DNA of 64,000 nt from an uncultured Planctomycetaceae bacterium (lineage in GTDB: Bacteria; Planctomycetota; Planctomycetia; Planctomycetales; Planctomycetaceae), in assembly GCA_943787265.1 (NCBI GenBank), contig CALSLT010000005.1:62001-126000 (forward strand), given 5' to 3'. Positions 1 through 7,420 of this stretch are shown piece after piece (within the stretch, counting starts at the first letter, position 1; each line of letters opens with the position of its first letter). The translations under genes and the position numbers were made by a program. The notes below the pieces were generated by a model. That model worked only from the letters and a program-made list of their open reading frames with translations, did no database searches and was not told the DNA's origin.

Positions 1-231
1 GATGCAACCCCGTTCGGCATACGGTGCAACGTGGAAGCAAGATTGGAGTCAGCGAAACAGATAGAGCACCACCACGAGAAGCCAGTGGTGGTGATGGTTG
101 CGATGGTGGTGATCATCTCCATCGTCGCCAGTCAGCGAGAAACTGCGATATTCAAATTTCAAATACGGTGTAGGCTGCGACTGATTGTTGGCAGCAGCGG
201 TTCAAAACAATTGCGACAAAGGAAATACGAC
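1..231. other. upstream region of the integrase, left window edge
   Basis: No convincing gene is seen here. The reading frame of the downstream integrase stays open back to position 31, but the extra residues have no resemblance to an integrase N-terminus and are rich in His/Val from a GGT-rich stretch near 70-115. This is taken as 5' flanking DNA of the integrated element, which continues to the left of the window. Confidence 0.5.
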
Positions 232-717
232 ATGGCAAGCGTCAGGAAAGAGCCGGGAAAGAACGGTTTCAAAGTTTGGTTTTACGACCTCAACAAAAGG
301 AAACGAGCTATCTGGCTCGGCGGATTCTCGAAGCGTCAGGCAGACACCGTGAAAGGTCATGTCGAGCATCTGCTTGCGGCAAAAGCTGCTGGTGTGGCTG
401 CTGACGTCAATACAGCTCGCTGGCTCGGCAAAATTAGCTCAGAGCTACGTAGCAAGCTGCTGAAGGTTGAGTTGATTGAACCAACGGCAGATGATCGTGG
501 GCCAGTCACGCTCGGGCCGTTTCTTGCTGACTATGTAGCACATCGGAAGGACGTGAAGGCATCCACACAGTTGTGCTATCGTCGGGCGGTAACCTGCCTG
601 ATCGAATTCTTTGGAGCTGATCGGCGACTCGACGCGATCACTGCTGGTGATGCGGAACGCTGGCGAATCTGGCTGGCAACAGAAAGCAACCAGCGTGAAA
701 AGGATCGCTGTGGGCTA

Positions 718-2213
718 GCTGCCCGTTGAAAATGCAGGGTATCGTCGAATTATGGTGTGCAGATTGAGGTCCGAATTGGATGGTGTTTGCGGTGGCAGTA
801 GAGGCGGTGGAACGAGCTTGCGGAGCTGATGAGTCTGTGGCAGCGTCTGGTTGCAATCTGAACGGTCGAGAACACCGAAAACAGCAGCCCTCGGAGACCG
901 GCGAACTCTCGGGGTTTGCCGCTGCCGAGTAGTTTTCGCAGGATCAGACCAAGGTTGTGAGCGGCGACTGTCAGCCGCACTTTCTTGCGGTTGTTTTCCA
1001 GGCCTCGCAGCCAGGTGCGGCGAGCTCCGCCGGTTTCGCAGACGTGGGCGAAGCTGCGTTCGACTCGTTCACTCCGTAATTTTTGCAGACGCTTGTTGCG
1101 GTCGGTTTTCAGGCGACGTCGATTGGCACAGTACGCTTTTTTGTAATCGGCAGGCTTGTCCGTCCAGCGACGGTTCGGACCATCCGGCTCGCAGATGTAT
1201 GTTCGCAATTCATCCGCCCGGGACTTCGCCAGCGTTTCGTTCTTGTGGTAACCCTTGTCGCCGACGACCTCTTTGATCACCGCTTCGCTGTCGGACTGTT
1301 GCAGGTTGCCTTGGGCAGTGTTGACACTGTCCAGCAGCGTGTTGCCGTCGGACTCGTTGCCGTAATAGATCTCGGCGGACAGGATCGCTTCGGTTTCCAG
1401 GTCGACCGTGTGTTCCTGCTTGTACGACAAGTGCGTGTGCCCCTTCTTCATTTTCATGATGCGGGCGTCAGGGTCGCTTGAGCTTTGCCAGTCCTGATTG
1501 GAAACCTTCTTGCCTTTGCGTTTTCGATCGAACTTTCGCAGGTCATCGTCGTTCTTGATCTCGACGCCGTCAGCTTCGGCCAACTGGCGGACGAATGCTT
1601 CCCAGTCCTCGCCGGTGTCCTTGCGAACGATCGACTTCATTGCCGCGTTGGCTTCCAGCAGAGTCGAATCAACGCCGACGGTCTTACCTTTCAGTAGCCC
1701 GTGCTTTTCGACCAGCGATAACACGAACGCAAAGACCTGCTCGAACGCTTCCAGAGGAAGACGCTGACGGATGCGCGTCAGGCTCGAATGCTCAGGCGTG
1801 TTCTCATGCAATTCGTACCCGAGAAATTTCCGCAGCGACAGACTGTCCCGGCAACGCCAGGCGATGCCTCGCTGCGAATCGATTCCCTCGAAGTACCCCA
1901 CAAAGATCATGCGGAAATAAACGCCTGGCGGAATGCCTGGACGACCACCTTCTTTGTAAAACGGCTCGCACAGCGACTCGGCAAAGTTGTCAAACTCCCC
2001 GTCACGGAGCACACGATTCAGGGCGTCGTAAAACACATGCCCGATCGACGCCGGCAACTTCGCCGTCGCCACCCACAACTCCTGCTGCCGCTCCGAACGA
2101 CGCTCACCAAGAGCCATCAGTCATCCTCCATCGCTCAATATCAAGACACCGAGCAGGATAGCGCGAACGCATCTTCTGACCAGGTCAGTCGGCCGAGTTT
2201 TTCAACGGGCTGT
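718..2213. mobile_element. IS1182-like insertion sequence, about 1.5 kb
   Basis: The element carries one transposase gene on the minus strand. Its ends are inverted repeats of 14 bases with one mismatch (CTGCCCGTTGAAAA at 719-732; complement of CAGCCCGTTGAAAA at 2199-2212). It is flanked by TA on both sides (716-717 and 2214-2215). The wider flanks are CTAG and TTAA, which are not identical, so a 2-bp TA duplication is the simplest reading. Removing 718-2215 restores the integrase frame exactly, which independently supports these boundaries. Family assignment rests on the transposase sequence. Confidence 0.85.
750..2117 (-). CDS. IS1182-family-like transposase (DDE type)
   Basis: A 455-residue DDE transposase that would catalyse movement of the surrounding IS. 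An N-terminal DUF772-like helical region (about residues 50-130, with GGRPGIPPGVYFRMI) is followed by the catalytic core. The first Asp is in VGVDSTLLEAN, the second in VVGDKGYHKNET and the Glu in RSERVERSFAH. The linker with KVSNQDWQSSSDPDARI is characteristic of IS1182/IS5-like enzymes. The frame is intact and fills almost the whole element, so it looks functional. The last 40 or so residues are Ser/His/Arg-rich and unlike the core; they may be an accidental extension. Confidence 0.92.
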   Translation of the reverse strand: MALGERRSERQQELWVATAKLPASIGHVFYDALNRVLRDGEFDNFAESLCEPFYKEGGRPGIPPGVYFRMIFVGYFEGIDSQRGIAWRCRDSLSLRKFLGYELHENTPEHSSLTRIRQRLPLEAFEQVFAFVLSLVEKHGLLKGKTVGVDSTLLEANAAMKSIVRKDTGEDWEAFVRQLAEADGVEIKNDDDLRKFDRKRKGKKVSNQDWQSSSDPDARIMKMKKGHTHLSYKQEHTVDLETEAILSAEIYYGNESDGNTLLDSVNTAQGNLQQSDSEAVIKEVVGDKGYHKNETLAKSRADELRTYICEPDGPNRRWTDKPADYKKAYCANRRRLKTDRNKRLQKLRSERVERSFAHVCETGGARRTWLRGLENNRKKVRLTVAAHNLGLILRKLLGSGKPREFAGLRGLLFSVFSTVQIATRRCHRLISSASSFHRLYCHRKHHPIRTSICTP

Positions 2214-2993
2214 TAAGGGACAACACAGTTCGAAGAAGAACGGGGCGAGTCCGACAGTTCTTCGGGTACGCAGTCAAACAGGGAACTATCAGCAAGAATC
2301 CGTTTGATGGACTTGCAGCGGCTGTTCATGGCAACTCGAAGAACCAGGAATTCGTCACCAGAGATGCAGTACAACAGGCTCTGGATGTCGCCACCTGTCC
2401 AGAACTCCGGACTGTTATTGCGTTGAGCCGATACGGAGGTCTGCGAGTCCCAAGCGAGGTTGTACGGCTCACGTGGCAGGACGTCGATTTCGAGGCTGGT
2501 CGCCTGACAATCAATGCCAAGAAGACGGAACATCACGAAGACGGTGGAGTTCGCTTCTGCCCGATCTTTCCAGAACTCCGGCCGTTCTTACAGACACTCT
2601 ATGATCAGGCGAATCCTGGTATCGACTGCCCGATGAGTACGCCAGTAATTACTCGGTGGCGATCTGGTAACCAGAATCTTCGAACGGCGTACGAGAAGCT
2701 CCTGAAGCGAGCAGGCGTGAAGCAATGGCCACGGCTCTTTCATAACCAGCGTGCGAGCCGACAAACCGAGCTTCTGGCTGAATTCCCGATCAAGGATGTT
2801 TGCAGTTGGATAGGCAATTCGGAAGCCGTTGCGATGAAGCATTACGCAATGGCGATGTCCGATTCTTTCGAGCGGGCGGTCGGTGGTTCTATCTCTGCAA
2901 ATCAGCAGGTATCAGCAAAGAACAACCCGAACAGGAAACCACCAGAAAACGCTAGCTCTGATGGCTCCAGCGATCCCCAGAACCCTAATAAGT

Positions 2994-3079
2994 TAGCCGA
3001 GGCGGGACTCGAACCCGCACGCTCCATTCGGAACTCGGGATTTTAAGTCCCGTGCGTCTGCCAATTCCGCCACTCGGCC
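2994..3079 (-). tRNA. tRNA-Leu (anticodon UAA)
   Basis: Read on the minus strand, GGCCGAG (3079-3073) pairs with CTCGGCT (3001-2995) as the acceptor stem with one G-U pair; the discriminator A is at 2994 and CCA is not encoded. The D arm starts GGCGGAATTGGCAGACGC. The anticodon stem CGGGA/TCCCG encloses a CTTAAAA loop, giving anticodon UAA at 3045-3043. A long variable arm and a GGGTTCGAGTCCC-type T arm complete a class II tRNA. The 3' end faces the integrase, the usual geometry for an island inserted at a tRNA. The integrase stop codon (3044-3046) lies within the anticodon loop on the opposite strand. Confidence 0.96.
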
Positions 3080-3555
3080 ACATTTTGAATAAGACTTCGT
3101 GAGAAGTTTGAGGCAATCGGCGAGCCTCCAGTTGTTGATCTCGCGGCTGGCATTCAACGGGTTCAACTATTCGAATTCGTGAAATGCTTGTCCGCTCTCC
3201 GCACTGCCGCGTAGCAAGATCCCCTGAATTGGGGCCCTGAATTCGACAATCGTGCGTAGGTTACAAACTCGCCGTCGTCGTAGACAACCACGTGGTGTGT
3301 TTCTTCTGGTGAAAAGGAACTGCTGCTGGATAGTCAGCGAACGGAGTCTGAAATCGCCTGTTCGTGGGCGATCGAGTGGTGAGTCTTCCGAATGTGAGAG
3401 ATGTATCGCCGTCCGGGCTCGAAGTCTTCTGAATGTTGTCGACGGAGGTTTTTCCTGGTGCTCTGGGACGAGGTGTTCTCGACGAAAACGAAGATGGGGC
3501 ACTGCACCCTGCTGATCCCCCTCATCTACTGGTCGTACACCGGAGAGGCATAAAT
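3080..3555. other. intergenic region between tRNA-Leu and motB-like gene
   Basis: About 475 bases without a gene I can support. It should contain the tRNA-Leu promoter (near 3080-3130, minus strand) and the leader of the MotB-like gene. A 50-codon frame at 3401-3553 ends two bases before the MotB start and has a hydrophobic tail (LLIPLIYW), but its Cys/Arg-rich start does not look like a typical protein. No clear promoter or terminator could be assigned. Confidence 0.4.
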
Positions 3556-4305
3556 ATGGAAGAAGATGCTCCACCAGGTGTTCCCGAATGGGTCGTCACT
3601 TACGGAGACATGATGTCTCTGCTGCTGACGTTCTTCATCATGCTCGTATCATTGAGTGAGATCGTCGCCGAAAAGAAGTATCGAGCGGTGTTGACGGCAC
3701 TCGACAAGAAAATGGGGTTCACGACGGCGCCGGTGGCGCCACTGGGAAAGAACTTCGCTGCGAACAGCCCTATACCAAGCCCGAATGAAACGCTTGGGGC
3801 GGAGTCTCCCGAGGACGACGGCCGTGGTGGCGTGAAGTCGAAGTCAGTGCAGGGTGACGATCGAAGGATCAAAGTGACCGACGAAGGCACACCGCAGCAG
3901 GTGGGATCGTTCTTGACGTTCCGTCCTCAGACGCAGAAAGATGCTGGCCAGAAGGAATTTCACTTGACCGGTCAAGCGGAAGCAGAGCTCTTCAATATCG
4001 TGAGAGAACTTCGAGGCAAGCCAAACAAAATTGAAATCCGATCGCACGTTTCCGCGACAGGCAATAATAAGGAAGGAGTAGCCGCGGCGATTACCGACGG
4101 AATCAGTCGCAGCTATGACCAGGGACACGCAGTGTTCGCGCTGCTTGAAAACTGGGGAATCGATCCAGAACGAATCCGAATCACCGCCGCGGGAACAGCA
4201 TTGGCGGGCGAGGCCGAGTCGGACACGAAGGCTCCGGCGGAAAGAGTCGAAGTCTTTATTACCGACGTCTTCTCATCCGAATACGTGGGTCACCGAAAGC
4301 TATAG
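3556..4305 (+). CDS. motB: MotB-like flagellar motor protein / OmpA-family
   Basis: A 249-residue inner-membrane protein of the MotB type: a stator subunit that conducts ions and anchors to peptidoglycan. The N-terminus (MEEDAPPGVPEWVVTYGDMM) leads into one membrane helix, LLLTFFIMLVSL. Asp18 in YGDMM sits where the ion-binding Asp of MotB lies. A linker of about 100 residues is followed by an OmpA-like peptidoglycan-binding domain (about residues 130-240, with IEIRSHVSATG and DPERIRITAAGT). The start at 3556 is chosen because GGAGAG lies just upstream and the N-terminus matches MotB; the frame stays open further upstream without family resemblance. No motA is adjacent, unlike the usual motAB pair, so its partner must be elsewhere. 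It could alternatively be an OmpA-type protein unrelated to flagella. Confidence 0.82.
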   Translation: MEEDAPPGVPEWVVTYGDMMSLLLTFFIMLVSLSEIVAEKKYRAVLTALDKKMGFTTAPVAPLGKNFAANSPIPSPNETLGAESPEDDGRGGVKSKSVQGDDRRIKVTDEGTPQQVGSFLTFRPQTQKDAGQKEFHLTGQAEAELFNIVRELRGKPNKIEIRSHVSATGNNKEGVAAAITDGISRSYDQGHAVFALLENWGIDPERIRITAAGTALAGEAESDTKAPAERVEVFITDVFSSEYVGHRKL

Positions 4306-4365
4306 CCGCATTTGTTCGATCTGCACGCACCGGAATCTTCCTGATCCGACGCCGAAGTCGAGGTT

Positions 4366-5493
4366 TCAGCAGCACCAGTGTTTGATGAGGCGAGCGTAAA
4401 GGTCGGTGCCTTTTTCCAGTTGCTCTAATGCGATCCACTCATCATGAGTGTGGGCTTGAGCGATGCTGCCAGGACCGCAGACGACCAGTTTCTTCAGAGC
4501 GGTCAACTTGGCTCCGTCCGTGCCGTATGACACCGTCGTTGCCTTTTCCTTGCCGGCGATCTGCAGCACTTCTTTGACGAAGTCGCAATTTGGGTCGGTG
4601 TAGATGGGGTCGCCGTTCACCGGAACGGTGAATTCGAGGCCGTTGTCTTCCGCCGCCTGTCGAGATCGTTCCAGCAGAATGTTTCCGTCCTGGCCAGGCA
4701 TTGGTCGAAAGTACACCGTGCAGATACTTTGCGGCGGTGTGATATTGACGGCTTTGGTGTGGTCGTTGATTCCGATGTTCCAGGTAATCGTTGGCGGTTC
4801 AAATTCGTGATTGTGCCAGTTTGAATCGGCTTCTGCTTCGTCGTGGATGGCCTTCATTTCGGCCAGGAAGGGAATCATTGCCAGGTTTGCGTTGAGTCCT
4901 TCTCGCGTGCTCGAATGCGCTGCTTTGCCACGCGACGTTGCAACGAATCCGATGACGCCTTTGTGAGCATGTACAACTTCCAGCGAGGTGGGTTCGCCAA
5001 TGATTCCGTTGGCCTCACCAGCGACCATCTCCTGAAAGATTTCTGATCGAGCAGCGACTTCCGCAGCGCCGCCGTAGCCGATTTCTTCGTCGGCCGTGCA
5101 GGTAATGTAAATCGGCGCTTTGAGGTCATTCTCTGAGAACTGTTCGGCCGCCGCGAGTGCGCAGGCGACGGACCCTTTCATGTCGCACGAGCCTCGTCCG
5201 TACAGCCGATCGTCTCTTACAGTCGGTTGAAACGGTCCGTGTTCGTCGAAGAGCCACGGATCAGCAGGCACGACATCAGTATGCCCGAAGTAAGCCATTC
5301 CTCCCGGCCCCGAGCCTTTACGACCGATAACACACGCCTTTCGGATGCCATTTGCGTCGTCGTACTCGATCCGTTCGACAGTGAAGCCTAGCTTCCTGAG
5401 CTGTTGCTCGGCATAGTCCGTAACGGCAACATTCGAAAGAACACTCGTCGACTCAAACGAGACCAACTGCTTCGCGTACTGAAGTGCGTTCAT
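4366..5493 (-). CDS. M20-family deacylase (acetylornithine deacetylase / DapE-like)
   Basis: A 375-residue cytoplasmic zinc amidohydrolase. Metal ligands are visible in order: His in YFGHTDVVPAD, Asp in YGRGSCDMKG, the Glu pair in TADEEIGYGGA (catalytic base and ligand), and the C-terminal His in SIAQAHTHDEW. The split of the catalytic domain by a dimerisation domain, starting near VVHAHKGVIGF, is typical of the family. The best-fitting role is N-acetylornithine deacetylase (arginine) or succinyl-diaminopimelate desuccinylase (lysine); sequence alone does not separate them. An argG gene lies 5 kb away on the same strand, which mildly favours arginine synthesis. It is followed at 46 bp by galU upstream in the same orientation, but the two need not be functionally linked. 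Confidence 0.88.
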   Translation of the reverse strand: MNALQYAKQLVSFESTSVLSNVAVTDYAEQQLRKLGFTVERIEYDDANGIRKACVIGRKGSGPGGMAYFGHTDVVPADPWLFDEHGPFQPTVRDDRLYGRGSCDMKGSVACALAAAEQFSENDLKAPIYITCTADEEIGYGGAAEVAARSEIFQEMVAGEANGIIGEPTSLEVVHAHKGVIGFVATSRGKAAHSSTREGLNANLAMIPFLAEMKAIHDEAEADSNWHNHEFEPPTITWNIGINDHTKAVNITPPQSICTVYFRPMPGQDGNILLERSRQAAEDNGLEFTVPVNGDPIYTDPNCDFVKEVLQIAGKEKATTVSYGTDGAKLTALKKLVVCGPGSIAQAHTHDEWIALEQLEKGTDLYARLIKHWCC

Positions 5494-5539
5494 GGTTCCT
5501 CATCCTGAAAAACAGGTTCACAATCATTGGACGATTGGA

Positions 5540-6418
5540 TCAAAGCACTCCGCGAAGATAGTCCCGCAACTGGTCGCCGTAGTCGGGATCGGCAAGTGCG
5601 AAGTCAGCGAAGGCTCTGAAGTAGCTCCCGTAATTGCCGATGTCAAAGCGACGCTCGTCTGGAGGCAGCACCATGCCGACACCCTTTGCGCCTCGCTTCA
5701 ACAGAATCCGAATGGCATCGGTCAGTTGAATCTCTCCGCCTTTTCCCGGCTCCGTTTCTTCCAATGCTTCGAAAATTGCTGGACTGAGCACATAACGAGA
5801 AGCGACCGCGTACGTACTCGGTGCCTCTTCGACTGACGGTTTCTCAATCAAATCTTCCAATTCAAATCGCGTTCCGACGTCACCACGTGGTTTGGCGATT
5901 CCGTACCGCACGACGTCGGCCTTTGGTACTTCTTCAAAAGCGACAACGATGTCGGCCTTCGACGATTCGAACTCTTCGGTCATGCGTTGAACAATGTCAG
6001 ACTTCGCATTGATGCCGATGATCGAATCACCCAACGCAACGACAAACGGCTGACTGCCAACAAGTGACTTTGAACAAAGAACGGCATGTCCCAGCCCAAG
6101 TTGTCGACGCTGTCGAGTGTAGAAATACTCGACGTCACGCCGTTCGAAATCGAGTTGTTGAAGTTCTTCTTCGCGACCGCTTTCGCGCAGATGATGGATC
6201 AGTCGCTCGTCTGTATCGAAGTGGTTTTCGATTGACGTCTTGCTTGCACCAGTGATGAACAGGAGCCGATTGATGCCAGATTGAGTCAATTCTTCCACCA
6301 CGTATTGAACGACCGGCTTTCGGCCAACCGGCAACATTTCCTTTGGCTGCGACTTTGTGGCGGGCAGCAATCGAGTTCCCAGTCCTGCGACCGGAACAAC
6401 GGCAATATCGATACTCAT
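5540..6418 (-). CDS. galU: UTP-glucose-1-phosphate uridylyltransferase
   Basis: A 292-residue cytoplasmic enzyme making UDP-glucose from UTP and glucose-1-phosphate for envelope and polysaccharide synthesis. The nucleotide-binding signature is intact at the N-terminus (VPVAGLGTRLLPATKSQPKE), followed by MLPVGRKPVVQYVVEE. The later blocks TRQRRQLGLGHAVLCS, VVALGDSI, ASRYVLSPAIFE and GKGGEIQLTDAI are all characteristic of GalU. Its length matches the family. It sits 46 bp upstream of the M20 deacylase on the same strand and 59 bp downstream of the TIM-barrel gene, so the three may share a transcript. Confidence 0.96.
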   Translation of the reverse strand: MSIDIAVVPVAGLGTRLLPATKSQPKEMLPVGRKPVVQYVVEELTQSGINRLLFITGASKTSIENHFDTDERLIHHLRESGREEELQQLDFERRDVEYFYTRQRRQLGLGHAVLCSKSLVGSQPFVVALGDSIIGINAKSDIVQRMTEEFESSKADIVVAFEEVPKADVVRYGIAKPRGDVGTRFELEDLIEKPSVEEAPSTYAVASRYVLSPAIFEALEETEPGKGGEIQLTDAIRILLKRGAKGVGMVLPPDERRFDIGNYGSYFRAFADFALADPDYGDQLRDYLRGVL

Positions 6419-6477
6419 AGCGTCAAAATGTCCTGATAAACTTATGTGAGAGGCTCAACTACTCGCCGATGGTTCGA

Positions 6478-7395
6478 TCAGCCAATGTGTTCGCGGAGCT
6501 TATCAACATACATCGGAATCTCTTCGTACGGCTTGGCTTCTTCATATTCGAGAACGACATATCCGCGATAGTTTGCTGATCGAAGGATCTCGACCATCCG
6601 CTTCAGGTCGGCTTCTTTATGCCCGTTGTCAGGGGTCTTGAGTGCCACTTTGATTTGAGCGTTCACCGCGTACGGCGCGATCTTTTCGAGGTCGCCGTAT
6701 GGGTCTTCGGTGCGGAAGTTTCCACTATCATAGTTGACGCCGAACCATTTTGAATCTTTGACGCGTTCGACAATCGACAACAGTTGCTGAGGCGTTGCGG
6801 TGATGCCTCCGTGGTTTTCCAGTGCCAGCAGAACACCTTTCGTTGCCGCGTAGTCAAGGCTCTCGTTGATGCCGGCAACACAAAGGTCGAGAGCTTCCTC
6901 TTCGGTACCGCCTTTTGCGACCTTGCCCGCGAAGATGCGAATGACGGGGGCACCCATCACAGCCGCATGGTCGATCCAGTCGCGACAGAGCTGCAACTGA
7001 GCCTGCCGTTTCTCGCCTTCCGGAATGCAGAAGTCGTTTCCGATGGCCGTGCCCGAAATGTCCAGCCCAAGCCGAAACGTCTGCTCCTTGAGGCTGAGCA
7101 GATAATCATTGGAAGGTTTTTCAGGAAAGTAGTACGACGTAAGTTCGGTACCGTCGAGATTCAGCTTGGCACAGTAATCAACGAAATCTTCGAGGGTAAT
7201 CTCGCCTTCCTGGCCGCGACTCGCGCGAGGCAACATCTTATTAAATGAGTAAGCTGCCAGACTCAGCTTCATGTGCGAGGCACCGTTTCTCACCGGAGCT
7301 TTAGCTGCGTGAGCGTTCGTGCCTGAAGCAGCGATTGTCGATCCGGCCAGAGTCGCGACTCCGCCAGCAAGGAATCCGCGTCGAGAAATATCCAT
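6478..7395 (-). CDS. exported sugar phosphate isomerase/epimerase-like TIM-barrel protein
   Basis: A 305-residue protein of the xylose-isomerase-like TIM-barrel superfamily (AP-endonuclease 2 fold). The N-terminus MDISRRGFLAGGVATLAG is a twin-arginine signal, so it should be folded in the cytoplasm and exported. Barrel motifs include LDGTELTSYYF, PVIRIFAGK, ALENHGG, FGVNYDSGNF and YVVLEYEEA; the Glu, His and Asp positions fit a divalent-metal site. The start at 7395 is preferred over the in-frame ATG at 7410 because it leaves the Tat motif at the N-terminus. The gene follows the DUF1549/DUF1553 gene by only 25 bp, a common planctomycete pairing for breakdown of exported carbohydrate, but the substrate is unknown. 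Confidence 0.85.
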   Translation of the reverse strand: MDISRRGFLAGGVATLAGSTIAASGTNAHAAKAPVRNGASHMKLSLAAYSFNKMLPRASRGQEGEITLEDFVDYCAKLNLDGTELTSYYFPEKPSNDYLLSLKEQTFRLGLDISGTAIGNDFCIPEGEKRQAQLQLCRDWIDHAAVMGAPVIRIFAGKVAKGGTEEEALDLCVAGINESLDYAATKGVLLALENHGGITATPQQLLSIVERVKDSKWFGVNYDSGNFRTEDPYGDLEKIAPYAVNAQIKVALKTPDNGHKEADLKRMVEILRSANYRGYVVLEYEEAKPYEEIPMYVDKLREHIG

Positions 7396-7420
7396 TAATG
7401 ATGTCTCCAAAGTTCGGTGC

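Larger units (their letters stand above)
232..3046 (+). pseudogene. tyrosine recombinase/integrase, interrupted by an insertion sequence
   Basis: The two halves of one phage-type integrase are 232-717 and 2216-3046, separated by an IS. The start at 232 (MASVRKEPG) follows an AAAGGA Shine-Dalgarno-like stretch. The first half is the SAM-like DNA-binding part, ending ...EKDRCGL. The second half resumes RDNTVRRRTGRVRQFF and carries the catalytic part: Arg in GGLRVPSE, the H-x-x-R box in LFHNQRAS, and the Tyr in MKHYAMA. The second conserved His of the family appears to be Asn (WIGNSEA). Joining 717 directly to 2216 restores one frame of about 438 residues, so the IS seems to be the only lesion. 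As it stands the gene should make only an N-terminal fragment ending at 729. The last roughly 17 codons lie inside the tRNA-Leu gene on the other strand, so this integrase probably put the element into that tRNA. Confidence 0.88.

Noticed and set aside
851..2216. Several plus-strand open frames inside the insertion sequence
   Set aside because: Antisense to the transposase, which shows the full DDE set.
715..2216. A 4-bp target duplication for the IS (CTAG/TTAA)
   Set aside because: The two flanks differ at the outer bases; only TA is shared, and excision with a 2-bp duplication restores the frame.
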